Assembly (NCBI GenBank): GCA_903909375.1
Contig: CAIVVM010000034.1
Location: forward strand, 1-64,000
DNA length: 64,000 nucleotides
Direction: 5' to 3'
Source of the DNA: an uncultured Alphaproteobacteria bacterium
GTDB taxonomy: Bacteria > Pseudomonadota > Alphaproteobacteria > Caulobacterales > Caulobacteraceae
In this document: one piece after another, positions 36,701-48,020 of the stretch
Layout: each line of letters opens with the position of its first letter
Position numbering within the stretch: position 1 is the first letter of the stretch
Program-made: the position numbers and the translations under genes
Notes under the pieces: model-generated
The model's input: only the letters and a program-made list of their open reading frames with translations
What the model was told of the DNA's origin: nothing
Databases searched by the model: none

Positions 36701-37946
36701 AGTTCGACCTTTGTGGGAGCTCATGATCGGCGGAGAGAGGTCGCTGTCCGGATTTGTACGTACCAATGGCGTTCTATCGGGCACGTTGGCCAGGCCTGAG
36801 GCGGAAGGTCGGATAGATGTCGAGCGCGGGCGTTTTGACGACGGCGCCAGCGGCCTGTCCCTCAGGGACGTCGCACTGCAGGCTTCCTTCGGCGACGACG
36901 CTGTGAACGTGATCTCAGCGCGTGGCGCGGACGGTCGCGGCGGGCAACTGGCCGGGCAGGGTCGCATCAGTCTGCTGCCTGACGGCCTGTCGAGCTTCCG
37001 CCTTGATCTGCAGGCGTTCCGGCTCATCGACAATGAGACCGCGACGGCGACCGCGACGGGTGAGGCCACGATCAATCGCGCCGCCGACGGCAAGGTCAAG
37101 CTATCGGGCAATCTCACCATAGATCGTGCGGACGTTGCCGCTGAGCCACTGGTTCCCTCCGGTGTCATCGCGATGGACGTCCGGGAAGTGAACCGCCCTT
37201 ACGATCTTCCGGTGGCCTTCGAGGGCGCGCGCAAGAAGGGTGATGGTTGGGCGCTGGACGTCAATCTGAAGGCGCCGCGCCGGGTGTTTCTGCGCGGGCG
37301 CGGACTGGATGTCGAGCTATCGCTGGACGCTCAAGTCGGGGGCACAACTGCAAACTCAAATCTTACCGGCACGGCGCGTGTCGTACGAGGGGACTACGAC
37401 TTTGCGGGCAAGCGATTTGCGTTCGATGATGCAAGCATTGTCTATCTGGCCAGCAAACCACAGAACATCCGCCTGCAATTGGACGCGACGCGAGAGGACC
37501 CTTCTCTCAAGGTGACCGTCCGTATCCGCGGCACGGCGGAAAGGCCCGAGATCGCCCTCGTTTCCACGCCCAGTCTGCCCAACGATGAGATTCTGTCGAA
37601 AGTGCTGTTTGAGCGCTCTGCCTCACAGCTGTCACCGGTCGAAGCGGCGCAGTTGGCCTCGGCTTTGTCCTCCCTGACCGGCGGCGGCGGACTGGATATC
37701 ATTGGCAATCTCAAGAGCTTTGCCGGACTCGATCGCCTGGCGTTCGCAGGTGGCCAGCAGAGCGGTGTCACCGTTTCGGGCGGGAAGTACCTCACGGACG
37801 ATTTGTATCTGGAACTCACAGGCGGAGGACGCGAGGGGCCGTCGGCTCAGGTCGAGTGGCGTATCGGCAAGAGTCTGTCGATCCTGTCCCGGCTGGCTGG
37901 CCAATCGGGCAATCGTGTCGCGGTGCGCTGGCGCCGGGACTACTGA
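33795..37946 (+). CDS. tamB: Inner-membrane-anchored TamB (DUF490)
   Basis: A 1383-residue AsmA-like protein spanning the periplasm as a long beta groove, partner of TamA. There is one N-terminal membrane helix (about 19-40), a very long repetitive beta region rich in Gly, Arg and Ala, and the conserved C-terminal DUF490 domain (from about 1050), ending with RVAVRWRRDY. I place the start at TTG 33795, overlapping the tamA stop as TTGA; a farther upstream in-frame start would run through tamA in another frame. Length is typical. Confidence 0.9.
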   Translation: MTATEQQTPPRVPRRGRRIVLVLVAILLAAVGTLAALRYGVLLPQVRAFVEARADGLRVGQLGRLRIEGLTGDLWRDAHAKRVTLRDSNGIWVQADNVHISWDYRQLLTRRFEVSRIEASSVRVLRRPQLGPRRPMREQPVSIEIRDLRARLLLDPAFSGQQGDYDVRANLDLERGGPKSGRVSAVSRLHVGDQLSLGFRTGAKGVFKVDGKAEEARGGALAGAIGLPVDQPFELVLRGEGSLSRGNFTAHATSGNTRPLDATGAWTPKGGQATGRVSLTASSLTTVLAGRLGPELQFIVSGSRAGPDLYALDGRFTSEALGVHAWGLGNPASLNLAATGARFVAEARSLSRLTGGPTSGPARLAGLVTGKASEWRFVGAASLEAVAASGYRLARVTGPIEVSSAKGRYAIKAAATGSGGQGAGFAAALLGAAPTASLEGERLANGQILVRRLGLVGRELRVQASGDRTLVGAVNLKATAQISNLTVARPGASGSVAFKGSASQSRAGRPWDIALEAQGDRFALGFAEMDRLLGSKPRLEARAEWLAGRLEVSRARLDGAALNATATGALGAAGALGFRTDWSASGPFRAGPVELLGRARGEGDITGDLVAPRLTLTAELEQIDVPRLPMRNGRLNLVFERQVDGSSGNVSLIAESAYGPARLGSDFSFAPGGVDLSDLVIDAGGVRASGRLTLRDRAPSAADLELDIGPGALLDTGRMTGTARIVDTSGGPRAVLVLNAERLRARGSTVTVRSARLTADGPMERLPYAVEASGASGQGAWTIKGRGLLSDARPGYGLTLDGRGSLGTRDLQTVEPAVFRFADDDQSARVRLVGSDGGRLELDGALKGDAANVRVKVMEMGLNLFDADFDGRVDGNLVLRGRGEQLSGVLEARLTNARGRGTPAAQGIDGTLRGRLADDTLTLDLATASQQGLKGEASLVLPSESSARPFRVAVSRQRPMRGSFNAEGEVRPLWELMIGGERSLSGFVRTNGVLSGTLARPEAEGRIDVERGRFDDGASGLSLRDVALQASFGDDAVNVISARGADGRGGQLAGQGRISLLPDGLSSFRLDLQAFRLIDNETATATATGEATINRAADGKVKLSGNLTIDRADVAAEPLVPSGVIAMDVREVNRPYDLPVAFEGARKKGDGWALDVNLKAPRRVFLRGRGLDVELSLDAQVGGTTANSNLTGTARVVRGDYDFAGKRFAFDDASIVYLASKPQNIRLQLDATREDPSLKVTVRIRGTAERPEIALVSTPSLPNDEILSKVLFERSASQLSPVEAAQLASALSSLTGGGGLDIIGNLKSFAGLDRLAFAGGQQSGVTVSGGKYLTDDLYLELTGGGREGPSAQVEWRIGKSLSILSRLAGQSGNRVAVRWRRDY

Positions 37947-38266
37947 TTGGCGGCTTGGCGTGCCTGGGTCCTCAAGCGCGAAATGGCCTCCGAATGGCTG
38001 GAAAGGATCCCCGCGCCCTGAACGCGCAGCTCCTTGTCAGTCTGCAGAAGGCCGAACTCCACCGTGTATCAATAGAGACGAGCCAGATGGCGCAACTGGC
38101 CTCGGTGGAGTGCGCGCAACCCGCCCCGTCCGTAGGCCTGCATATAGTCGGCGAAAACGGGGTCGGTCAGCATGGGGACGTGGCCGAACACGTCGTGGAA
38201 AATGTCAGGCTCCTGCAGATAGTCGATCAGATCTTGCGCAGAAGCCGGCCTAGTGGCCGATCCCAT
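37940..38266 (-). pseudogene. Decayed phenylalanine-4-hydroxylase remnant with in-frame TGA
   Basis: The minus strand encodes the central part of bacterial phenylalanine hydroxylase: DYLQEPDIFHDVFGHVPM with both iron-binding His, then PVFADYMQAYGRGG and ARLY. At 38069-38071 a TGA stands where the family has Trp (LARLYWYTVEFG). The same frame then continues YTVEFGLLQTD and VQGAGILSSHSEAI to a TAG at 37940-37942. The N-terminal part before DYLQEPD and the C-terminal part after SSHSEAI are gone. The frame between them is preserved, suggesting fairly recent loss. It overlaps the hspQ 3' end and touches the tamB stop. Confidence 0.85.
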
Positions 38267-38579
38267 GCCGCAGTCGATACTGCCCCTCGTCGAAGGCCTC
38301 GAAGATCAGGGTCGCCTGGGGGTGGCCCACAGGCTGGCCCGTATCGTCCGGCAACAGGTTCTGCTCGGAGACGTAGGCCACGTAAGCGCTCTCATCGTTC
38401 TCGGCCAACAGGTGATAAAACGGCTGGTCCTTGTGCGGCCGGATGTGTTCCGGGATCGACAGCCAGTAGTCCTCGGTGTTGGCGAACATGGGGTCGACGT
38501 CGAAAATCACGCCCCGGAATGGATAAACCCGGTGACGGACGACTTGGCCGATCGTGAATTTGGCGAGTCGCGTGTTCAT
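38250..38579 (-). CDS. hspQ: Heat shock protein HspQ (YccV-like)
   Basis: A 109-residue small protein. Family members bind hemimethylated DNA and act as Lon protease specificity enhancers. The conserved core is present: FTIGQVVRHRVYPFRGVIFDVDP, then PFYHLLAENDESAYVAYVSEQNL. Length matches E. coli HspQ (about 105). It stands alone on the minus strand, its 3' end overlapping the phenylalanine hydroxylase remnant. Confidence 0.9.
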   Translation of the reverse strand: MNTRLAKFTIGQVVRHRVYPFRGVIFDVDPMFANTEDYWLSIPEHIRPHKDQPFYHLLAENDESAYVAYVSEQNLLPDDTGQPVGHPQATLIFEAFDEGQYRLRHGIGH

Positions 38580-38738
38580 GATCGCACTTCTACACTCGTC
38601 GTCTGACTGGAAGGTGAACGTAATGTCGCAGGCCTTTCATACAAGCGTCGTCTTCCGGATGTGTCACGGTCTTGCTACAGTCGCGAGGAAATGAGGCGCT
38701 CCGGGGTGAGGGCGTCTGCGCAGGACGAAAGACAGTCC

Positions 38739-39823
38739 ATGACTGAGGCGCTGCATGCGCCGGGGACCGCGGGTGGCGGCCCGGATAAGGCTATGGGCGA
38801 TCCGCCCTGTTTCGCGGCCCTGGACCTGGGCACCAATAACTGCCGCCTGCTGATCGCCACGCCAACGCCCAGGGGTTTTCGTGTGGTGGAGTCCTACTCG
38901 CGGATCGTGAGGCTGGGCGAGGGCCTGTCACAAAGTGGCCGATTGTCGAATGAGGCGATGGACCGTGCGTTGCTGGCCCTGAAGGTCAGTGGCGAGAAGG
39001 TTCGCCGTCGCCGCGTCGTGAAGTTTCGGGCGATCGCGACCCAGGCCTGCCGGATCGCGATCAACGGCCAGGCGTTCGTCAACCGCGTCGCCAATGAAAC
39101 CGGCGTGAAGCTGCAGATCATAAGCCCGCAGGAGGAGGCCAAGCTCTCTGTCACCGGCTGTCTGAACCTTCTGGACTACCGCCATGAAGCGGCGCTGGTG
39201 GTCGACGTGGGCGGTGGCTCGACCGAACTCTCGTGGGTGGACTTGAAGGCCGGCATTCCAGGGGCGACACCGCCGATGCGCGCCTGGCTGTCGGTGCCTA
39301 TCGGAGTGGTCACGCTGGCGGAGCGGTTTCCTGAGGGCGATGTGGCGACCGAGGACTGGTTCCGGTCCATGGTTGAACACGTGAAATCCCATGTCGCTGC
39401 GTTTCGTCGGGCGGATCAGATGCGGCCGCTTTTCGATACGGATCGCGTGCACATGGTCGGGACGTCCGGCGCGATCACGAGCCTTGCCGGCATGCACCTT
39501 CGTCTGCCCCGCTACGACCGCAACCGGGTGGACGGCATCTGGATGACCCGGCTGCAGTGCGAGGCGGCGACCGACGGGCTGCTGGCCCTAACCGCCGGTG
39601 AACGAGCCGCGCAGCCCTGTATTGGCCCGGATCGGTCGGACCTGGTCCTGGCCGGCGCCGCCATCCTTCAGGCCATTCAGGAACTCTGGCCATGCAACCG
39701 GGTACGGGTGGCTGACCGGGGCCTGCGGGAGGGTATTCTGCTGGCGCTGATGTCGGAACGCGATCAGACTCGTCGCCGCAAGCGCCGTCAAAAACGAGGC
39801 GCCAGTAGACGTCAGGGCCCTGC

Positions 39824-39827
<4 letters not shown>
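38739..39827 (+). CDS. ppx: Ppx/GppA family exopolyphosphatase
   Basis: A 362-residue protein of the actin-like ATPase fold that hydrolyses polyphosphate or pppGpp. Signature blocks are AALDLGTNNCRLLIA (phosphate 1), QEEAKLSVTG, VVDVGGGSTELSW (phosphate 2) and MVGTSGAITSLAG. It is shorter than E. coli Ppx and lacks the C-terminal HD domain, as usual in alphaproteobacteria. ATG 38739 is chosen; ATG 38691 adds 16 residues. It overlaps rlmE by ATGA, a conserved pairing. Confidence 0.9.
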
Positions 39828-42093
<2,266 letters not shown>

Positions 42094-42096
42094 GTC

Positions 42097-42489
42097 ATGG
42101 CTATCGAACTCAAGCTCCTCGGGGTGGCGGTTATCATCGGGCTGGTTCAGTTGCTGTGGGCCGCCGCCGCCGCGCGGGGCCAGCAGGACCTGAAGTGGGC
42201 CGCGGGTCCACGTGACACGCCGATGCCGATCAGCGGATCGGCGGCGCGCCTGCATCGTGCTTTCTGGAATTTTGTCGAGACCTTCCCGTTCTTCGCGGCG
42301 GCGGTCCTGGCCGCCGCGGCGGCTGGAAAGCTTGGTAGCGACCTCACCGTCTGGGGTACCATCATGTATGTCGCAGGCAGGGCCATCTACGCGCCCTTGT
42401 ACGCGGCGGGTGTCCCCATGTTGCGCTCGGTGGTCTGGTTCGCCTCGCTGATCGGGCTTGTGATGATCCTCGTGGCCCTCCTCAGGTGA
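42097..42489 (+). CDS. MAPEG-family membrane protein
   Basis: A 130-residue protein with four predicted helices. The MAPEG pattern is clear: RLHRAFWNFVETFPFFAAAV and GRAIYAPLYAAG, the glutathione/eicosanoid-enzyme-like membrane family. The bacterial function is mostly unknown. It is embedded between guaB (3-base gap) and the rsmB-like gene (4-base gap), so it is co-expressed with GMP synthesis genes. Confidence 0.88.
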   Translation: MAIELKLLGVAVIIGLVQLLWAAAAARGQQDLKWAAGPRDTPMPISGSAARLHRAFWNFVETFPFFAAAVLAAAAAGKLGSDLTVWGTIMYVAGRAIYAPLYAAGVPMLRSVVWFASLIGLVMILVALLR

Positions 42490-42493
42490 CCTG

Positions 42494-43771
42494 ATGCGCG
42501 ATGGAGGACGCCTTGCCGCGGCCATAGAGATCCTCACCGAGATCGAGACGCGCCACCGGCCCGTCCGTCTTGCGCTGAAATCCTGGGGGGAATCCGCGCG
42601 CTATGCCGGGGCAAAGGATCGGGCCGGCGTGTCAGGTCTGGTTCTGGACGTGCTTCGTCGGAAGCGGTCGCTCGCCTGGCAGATGGGCGACGAGAGTCCA
42701 AAGGCCGCTGCGCTGGCGGTTCTGCACCTGCACTGGGACTGGCCGATCGAGCGTGTCGCCGAGGCCGCGGCCGACGAAGTCCATGGTCCTGGCGCACTGA
42801 CCGATGCCGAGCGTCAGGCCCTGACACAGCCCCGCGACCTTTCTGAAGCGCCCGCCTCTGTGCGGGGAGACTATCCCGAATGGCTCGAAGCCTCGTTTGC
42901 CAGGGTGTTCGGCGACGACCGGGCGGCAGAAGGGGCGGAGCTTTCAAAGCGCGCGCCGACGGACCTTCGAGTCAATCTGCTGAAGACTGATCCATCTCGC
43001 GCCCTGAAAGCCCTGACGGCGATGAACGCCGAGCCACCCGGCCTCATGCCCAACGCCTTGCGCCTCGCAGCTCCGGCTGCCGAAGCGCGCGGTGCGCCGG
43101 TCGAGGCGGTCCCCCAGTTCCTCAAGGGATGGTTCGAAATCCAGGATCTGGGCAGTCAGGTCGCGGCCGCGTCAGCCGGCGACGTGAAGGGTAAGCAGGT
43201 GCTGGACCTGTGCGCCGGCGGCGGGGGGAAGACCCTGGCGTTGGCATCAGCGATGGGCAACACCGGCCAGATCTACGCCTTCGACAGTGACGCCAGGCGG
43301 TTGACGGACACTATCCGGCGCGGCGACCGCGCCGGGGTGCGCAACCTGCAGATCCGGACGCCGCTCAATCCTGAACCACTCAAAGGTCTCGAAGCCCGCA
43401 TGGACGTGGTCTTCATCGACGCACCCTGTAGCGGCACAGGCTCGTGGCGCCGACATCCTGACACCAAATGGAAGCTGACGCAGGACACCCTTGATCGCCG
43501 CCTCGCGGATCAGGATCAGGTGCTGCGCGAGGGCGCTGCCTTCGTGAAGCCCGGTGGTCGAATGATCTACGTGACCTGTTCGGTGCTGCCGGAAGAGGAT
43601 GAAGACCGGGTGGCCGCCTTCCTGGCGGTGCAACCTGAGTTCGCCCGGACGTCGGCGACCACCGATCCGGAGCTTCTCCAGTTCCTGACCCCAGACGGCG
43701 ACCTTCGCCTGACCCCTCGAACTTCCGGCACGGACGGCTTCTATGTCGCGGTGCTGCAGAAATCACTCTGA
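42494..43771 (+). CDS. rsmB: RsmB-like rRNA cytosine-C5 methyltransferase
   Basis: A 425-residue RsmB/NOP-family SAM enzyme, probably forming m5C967 in 16S rRNA. The N-terminal region (about 1-170) resembles the NusB-like RNA-binding part but is divergent. The catalytic domain has QDLGSQVAA, LDLCAGGGGKT (SAM), DAPCSGTGSWRRHPD (motif IV Cys) and VTCSVLPEEDE (motif VI catalytic Cys). It sits between a MAPEG gene and guaA. Another target within the family is possible. Confidence 0.85.
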   Translation: MRDGGRLAAAIEILTEIETRHRPVRLALKSWGESARYAGAKDRAGVSGLVLDVLRRKRSLAWQMGDESPKAAALAVLHLHWDWPIERVAEAAADEVHGPGALTDAERQALTQPRDLSEAPASVRGDYPEWLEASFARVFGDDRAAEGAELSKRAPTDLRVNLLKTDPSRALKALTAMNAEPPGLMPNALRLAAPAAEARGAPVEAVPQFLKGWFEIQDLGSQVAAASAGDVKGKQVLDLCAGGGGKTLALASAMGNTGQIYAFDSDARRLTDTIRRGDRAGVRNLQIRTPLNPEPLKGLEARMDVVFIDAPCSGTGSWRRHPDTKWKLTQDTLDRRLADQDQVLREGAAFVKPGGRMIYVTCSVLPEEDEDRVAAFLAVQPEFARTSATTDPELLQFLTPDGDLRLTPRTSGTDGFYVAVLQKSL

Positions 43772-43780
43772 CGGAGCCCC

Positions 43781-45340
43781 ATGACCGACGCCGCGCATGA
43801 AAAGGTCCTGATCGTCGACTTCGGCAGCCAGGTGACCCAGTTGATCGCCCGCCGGCTGCGGGAAAGCGGCGTCTATTGCGAGATTCACCCCTACGACAAG
43901 GTCGACGCGGTCCTGGACGCCATGGCGCCGAAGGCGGTGATCCTGTCGGGCGGACCGGCCAGCGTCCACGTTGAAGGTAGCCCCTCGGCCCCCCAGCGCA
44001 TCTTCGAGATGGGCGTGCCCGTGCTGGGCATCTGCTACGGCGAGATGACCCTGTGCGCCCAGCTCGGCGGCGCCGTCGAGGGCGGCCATGACCGCGAATT
44101 CGGCCGCGCCGAGATCCACATCGAGCGCCTCTCGCCGTTGCTTGAGGGCCTCGGCGACGTCGGCGCGCGTGAGACGGTGTGGATGAGCCACGGCGACAAG
44201 ATCACCGCCATCCCGCTGGGCTTCGAGGTGGTGGCGACGTCCGAGGGCAGCCCCTATGCGGTGATCGCCGACGAGGGGCGCCGGTTCTACGGTATCCAGT
44301 TCCACCCGGAGGTGGCGCACACGCCGCGCGGCGCGCTGATCCTGCGCAACTTCACCCACAGGATCGCCGGGCTGAAGGGCGACTGGACCATGGCCTCCTA
44401 TCGCAAGGAATCCGTGGCAAGAATCCGCGAACAGGTGGGCGACGCCAAGGTGATCTGCGGCCTGTCCGGCGGGGTGGATTCATCGGTGGCCGCGGTGCTG
44501 ATCCACGAAGCCATCGGAGCGCAGCTGACCTGCGTGTTCGTCGACACCGGCCTGCTGCGCAAGGACGAGGCAACCCAGGTCGTCACCCTGTTCCGCGACC
44601 ACTACAACATTCCCCTGATCCACGTGGATGCGGGCGATCTATTCCTGGGACAGCTCGCGGGCGTCACCGACCCGGAGACCAAGCGCAAAACGATCGGTCG
44701 CCTGTTCATCGAAGTCTTCGACCGGGAGTCGGCGAAGATCGAAGGCGCTGCCTTCCTGGCCCAGGGCACGCTCTATCCGGACGTGATCGAAAGCGTCTCG
44801 GCCAGCGGCGGGCCATCGGCCGTGATCAAGAGCCACCACAATGTCGGCGGCCTGCCGGATTACATGAAGCTGAAGCTGGTTGAACCGCTGCGCGAGCTGT
44901 TCAAGGACGAGGTGAGGGCGCTGGGCGTCGAACTGGGCCTGGCCCCGGCCTTCGTCGGCCGCCACCCGTTCCCCGGCCCGGGTCTCGCCATCCGCATCCC
45001 CGGCGAGATCACCCGCGAAAAGGTCGCCGTGCTGCAGCAGGCCGACGCCATCTATCTCGAAGAGATCCGCAAGGCCGGCCTCTACGACAGCATCTGGCAG
45101 GCGTTTGCGGTTCTGCTCCCGGTGAAGACTGTAGGCGTGATGGGCGATGCCCGCACCTATGAGGATGTCCTCGCCCTGCGGGCCGTCACCTCAACCGACG
45201 GCATGACGGCCGACTTCTTCGAGTTCCCCTGGGAGGTTCTTGGCCGCTGCGCCACCCGGATCATCAATGAGGTGAGGGGGGTGAACCGGGTGGTCTACGA
45301 CGTGACGTCCAAGCCGCCGGGGACGATCGAGTGGGAGTGA
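43781..45340 (+). CDS. guaA: GMP synthase (glutamine-hydrolysing)
   Basis: A 519-residue enzyme converting XMP to GMP with ATP and glutamine. The class I glutaminase has nucleophile Cys85 (GICYGEM; family usually GxCYGxQ, here Glu-Met follows) and His-x-Glu in QFHPEV. The synthetase has the PPi loop SGGVDSS (about 228-234) and the C-terminal dimerisation domain ending KPPGTIEWE. Closes the guaB-guaA cluster. Confidence 0.98.
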   Translation: MTDAAHEKVLIVDFGSQVTQLIARRLRESGVYCEIHPYDKVDAVLDAMAPKAVILSGGPASVHVEGSPSAPQRIFEMGVPVLGICYGEMTLCAQLGGAVEGGHDREFGRAEIHIERLSPLLEGLGDVGARETVWMSHGDKITAIPLGFEVVATSEGSPYAVIADEGRRFYGIQFHPEVAHTPRGALILRNFTHRIAGLKGDWTMASYRKESVARIREQVGDAKVICGLSGGVDSSVAAVLIHEAIGAQLTCVFVDTGLLRKDEATQVVTLFRDHYNIPLIHVDAGDLFLGQLAGVTDPETKRKTIGRLFIEVFDRESAKIEGAAFLAQGTLYPDVIESVSASGGPSAVIKSHHNVGGLPDYMKLKLVEPLRELFKDEVRALGVELGLAPAFVGRHPFPGPGLAIRIPGEITREKVAVLQQADAIYLEEIRKAGLYDSIWQAFAVLLPVKTVGVMGDARTYEDVLALRAVTSTDGMTADFFEFPWEVLGRCATRIINEVRGVNRVVYDVTSKPPGTIEWE

Positions 45341-45460
45341 GTGATCTCCGAAGCCGTGCAGGCTCTCGAAATGGGCGATCAAACACTGAATGAGCCTTGA
45401 AGACGGGGTTGCGGCCCTTAATGGTAGTGGGCGGTTCGTCAGTCTTTCGGGAGTAGAAGT

Positions 45461-47077
45461 TTGGGCCAGAGCGAACTGGAATCTGGCGGACGGCCCAATC
45501 GAGGCTTTCTTGCGATTGTAGAGCGGCTGGGCAATCTGTTGCCCGATCCGATCATGATTTTTGTCTGGCTGATCGCGGGCCTCATGGCCTTCTCGGCTTT
45601 GGGCGCTGCGCTGGGCTGGTCGGCCTCATTTGCCTTCACCGGGACCGAGGCTCCGCCCTTTGGCGTGCTCAAGGACGGCGTGCTGACCTTCCAGGCGCAG
45701 TCGCTTTTCTCGGAAGAGAACGTCACCCGGCTGTTCACCGAGATGCCGCGCACCCTGACCGGTTTTGCACCGCTGGGCGCCGTTCTGGTGGTGATTTTCG
45801 GGGCGGCCGTGGCCGAGCGGGTTGGGCTGTTCAGCGCCTTGATCCGGGCCAGCCTGCGCAACGCACCCCGCGTGATTCTGACGCCGATGGTGGCGGTGGT
45901 CGGGATGATGTCGCACCATGCGTCCGACGCGGCCTATGTGGTGTTCATCCCGCTGGCCGGGTTGCTCTATGCGTCTGTCGGTCGTCACCCGCTGGTGGGG
46001 ATCGCTGCGGCGTTCGCCGCCGTCTCGGGCGGGTTTGCCGGGAACATCACGCCCGGCCAGACCGACGTGATCCTGTTTGGCTTCACCCAGGAGGCCGCCC
46101 GCATCATTGATCCGACCTGGACGATGAACCCGCTGGGAAACTGGTGGTTCATTCTGGGTATTGTGGCGGTGTTCACGCCGATCATCTGGTTCGTAACAGA
46201 CCGGATTGTCGAACCGCGTCTGGGCGCCTGGGGCGGTGAGGCGGATGATGGCCTGAAGGCCGAACTGGCGCGCTCGGCAGTGACTGATCTGGAGGCGCGG
46301 GGCCTGCGGATGGCCGGGGTGGCGGCGCTGGGGGTCGTGCTCGCGTTTGCGGCTTTGGCGCTTTGGCCGGGCTACACGCCGCTGATCGATGAAAGCAAGA
46401 CCGGTCCTTCCCAGCTCCAGCCCCTCTACGGGGCTCTGGTCGGAGGCTTCATGCTGCTGTTCCTGATCAGCGGTATCGCGTTCGGCGTCGGCGCCGGGAC
46501 GGTCAGGACGACGCAGGATGTTATCGAAAAGATGATCGACGGGGTGCGGGTAATGGCGCCCTACATCGTCTTCGTATTCTTTGCGGCCCACTTTGTGGCG
46601 ATGTTCAACTGGTCTCGGCTGGGGCCGATTGCGGCGATCCACGGGGCCGAAGCGTTGAAGGTTTTGGCCCTCCCGCCCGCCGTCTTGCTGGTCAGCGTGC
46701 AGGGCTTCTCGTCTCTGCTGGACCTGTTCATCGGCTCGGCGTCGGCCAAGTGGAGCGCCATGGCGCCGGTGGTGGTGCCGATGTTCATGTTGCTGGGGAT
46801 TTCGCCGGAGATGACCACAGCCGCCTACCGGATGGGCGACAGCTACACCAACATCATGACGCCGCTCATGGCCTATTTCCCGCTGGTGCTGGCCTTCTGT
46901 CGGCGCTGGACGCCTTCAACCGGCGTGGGATCCTTGCTGGCGCTGATGTTGCCCTATGCATTGGGGTTCATGTTGGTGGGGATGGCCATGACCATGACCT
47001 GGGCCCACTTTGACCTTCCGCTAGGGCCGGGCGCGCAGGTTCACTACACGCCGCCGGGCTCTTTGGCCGGCGAATGA
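45461..47077 (+). CDS. AbgT-family transporter
   Basis: A 538-residue inner-membrane protein with about 11-13 helices. AbgT proteins import p-aminobenzoyl-glutamate or export sulfonamides. Typical blocks are MMSHHASDAAYVVFIPLAG, GNITPGQTDVILFGFTQEAA and GDSYTNIMTPLMAYFP. The start is TTG 45461 with GGGAG 7 bases upstream. No amidohydrolase (AbgA/AbgB) genes are beside it, so the substrate is open. The 120-base gap after guaA shows no clear terminator. Confidence 0.9.
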   Translation: MGQSELESGGRPNRGFLAIVERLGNLLPDPIMIFVWLIAGLMAFSALGAALGWSASFAFTGTEAPPFGVLKDGVLTFQAQSLFSEENVTRLFTEMPRTLTGFAPLGAVLVVIFGAAVAERVGLFSALIRASLRNAPRVILTPMVAVVGMMSHHASDAAYVVFIPLAGLLYASVGRHPLVGIAAAFAAVSGGFAGNITPGQTDVILFGFTQEAARIIDPTWTMNPLGNWWFILGIVAVFTPIIWFVTDRIVEPRLGAWGGEADDGLKAELARSAVTDLEARGLRMAGVAALGVVLAFAALALWPGYTPLIDESKTGPSQLQPLYGALVGGFMLLFLISGIAFGVGAGTVRTTQDVIEKMIDGVRVMAPYIVFVFFAAHFVAMFNWSRLGPIAAIHGAEALKVLALPPAVLLVSVQGFSSLLDLFIGSASAKWSAMAPVVVPMFMLLGISPEMTTAAYRMGDSYTNIMTPLMAYFPLVLAFCRRWTPSTGVGSLLALMLPYALGFMLVGMAMTMTWAHFDLPLGPGAQVHYTPPGSLAGE

Positions 47078-47105
47078 GCCCGCCCACGCCGGAAGGATCG
47101 ATACG

Positions 47106-47453
47106 ATGACGGCTACGCTCCACGGCATCCGAAACTGCGACACGATGAAGAAGGCCTGGACCTGGCTGGACGAACACGGGATCGCCTACGATTTTCACGA
47201 TTACAAGAAGCAGGGGATCGAACGCGAGACGCTGGAAAGCTGGGTGCAGGCCGTCGGCTGGGAGGTGCTCCTGAACCGCGCCGGCACGACGTTCAAGAAA
47301 CTTCCTGATGCCGACAAACTGGGTATCGACGCCGTCCGGGCCGTCGATCTGATGCTCGCTCATCCCTCAATGATTAAGCGCCCGGTGCTGGCCATGAGAG
47401 ATCGTTTGATCGTAGGCTTCAAGCTGGAGGTCTACGCCTCCCAGGTTGGTTGA
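47106..47453 (+). CDS. Spx/ArsC-like (YffB) thioredoxin-fold protein
   Basis: A 115-residue ArsC-superfamily protein. The N-terminal HGIRNCDTMKKAW has a single Cys11 in the CxxxxK context of YffB rather than a true CxxC. The middle has LLNRAGTTFKKLP and the C-terminus IKRPVLA, all family hallmarks. Function is a suspected glutathione-dependent thiol reductase; arsenate reduction is not implied. It follows the AbgT gene by 28 bases. Confidence 0.88.
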   Translation: MTATLHGIRNCDTMKKAWTWLDEHGIAYDFHDYKKQGIERETLESWVQAVGWEVLLNRAGTTFKKLPDADKLGIDAVRAVDLMLAHPSMIKRPVLAMRDRLIVGFKLEVYASQVG

Positions 47454-47501
47454 CGTAAGGTCATCGCTGTTCCGACGCCCAGGTAAGAGCGCTGACTGGT
47501 G

Positions 47502-47574
47502 TGAAACATGACCAAGGTTTCATCCGATGGCCTGCATCTGATGGGCTAGGTCCATGTCTCTAAGCTTCATGGAC
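47502..47574 (+). repeat. Two inverted repeats upstream of the ECF sigma operon
   Basis: TGAAAC (47502-47507) and GTTTCA (47517-47522) form a perfect 6-base inverted repeat with a 9-base spacer. GTCCATG (47550-47556) and CATGGAC (47568-47574) form a perfect 7-base one with an 11-base spacer. Both lie in the 160-base noncoding gap before the small membrane protein and sigma gene, a sensible place for operators or a leader hairpin. No T-run follows either. Confidence 0.4.
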
Positions 47575-47614
47575 GGGCGGTTCTCGCTCGCTGACCCTTG
47601 TGAGGAGACCTGAC

Positions 47615-47995
47615 ATGGAAATTCTGATCCCCCTTTCTTTCTTCGCGATGATCGCGGCGATCGTGATCGCGCCCCGCTACTTCAAGAGCCAGGAACGCCA
47701 GAAGATGGCGGAGACCCTGCGGGTCGCCATCGAGAAGGGACAACCGCTCCCCACCGAGGTGATCGAAGCCATGTCGAGCAATGTGCGGTCGCCGGCCACT
47801 ATGCCGTCGCCACAACGGGATCTGCGGGTCGGTATCGTCTGGCTTGGTGTCGGTGTGGGACTGGCGGCGCTCGGGTTTGTCATGAGCTTTGAGGAGCCGG
47901 ATGTTCTCTACCCCTGCCTCGGTCTTGCCGCGTTCCCGATCTTCATTGGCCTGGCGTTCGTGGCGCTCAGCTACCTGAACCGAACCAAGTCCTGA
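47615..47995 (+). CDS. Small membrane protein, DUF6249-like
   Basis: A 126-residue protein with helices near residues 2-19, about 75-93 and about 100-121, and a short hydrophilic stretch (KSQERQKMAETLRVAIEKGQPLP) between the first two. ATG 47615 follows an excellent GAGGAGA site; an in-frame start at 47600 is less likely. It stands 25 bases upstream of an ECF sigma gene. Such proteins recur beside sigma/anti-sigma pairs in Caulobacterales, but no function is known. Confidence 0.75.
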   Translation: MEILIPLSFFAMIAAIVIAPRYFKSQERQKMAETLRVAIEKGQPLPTEVIEAMSSNVRSPATMPSPQRDLRVGIVWLGVGVGLAALGFVMSFEEPDVLYPCLGLAAFPIFIGLAFVALSYLNRTKS

Positions 47996-48020
47996 TCGCC
48001 TGAACCGGGGGCAGCAGCCC

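Noticed and set aside
38634-38660. Pho-box-like CTTTCAT-ACAA-GCGTCGT upstream of ppx
   Set aside because: Only the first half matches well and the second is near background; no independent support beyond a polyphosphate-related gene.
47106-47453. Arsenate reductase ArsC
   Set aside because: It has the YffB/Spx-like short form with a single N-terminal Cys and no ars genes nearby.
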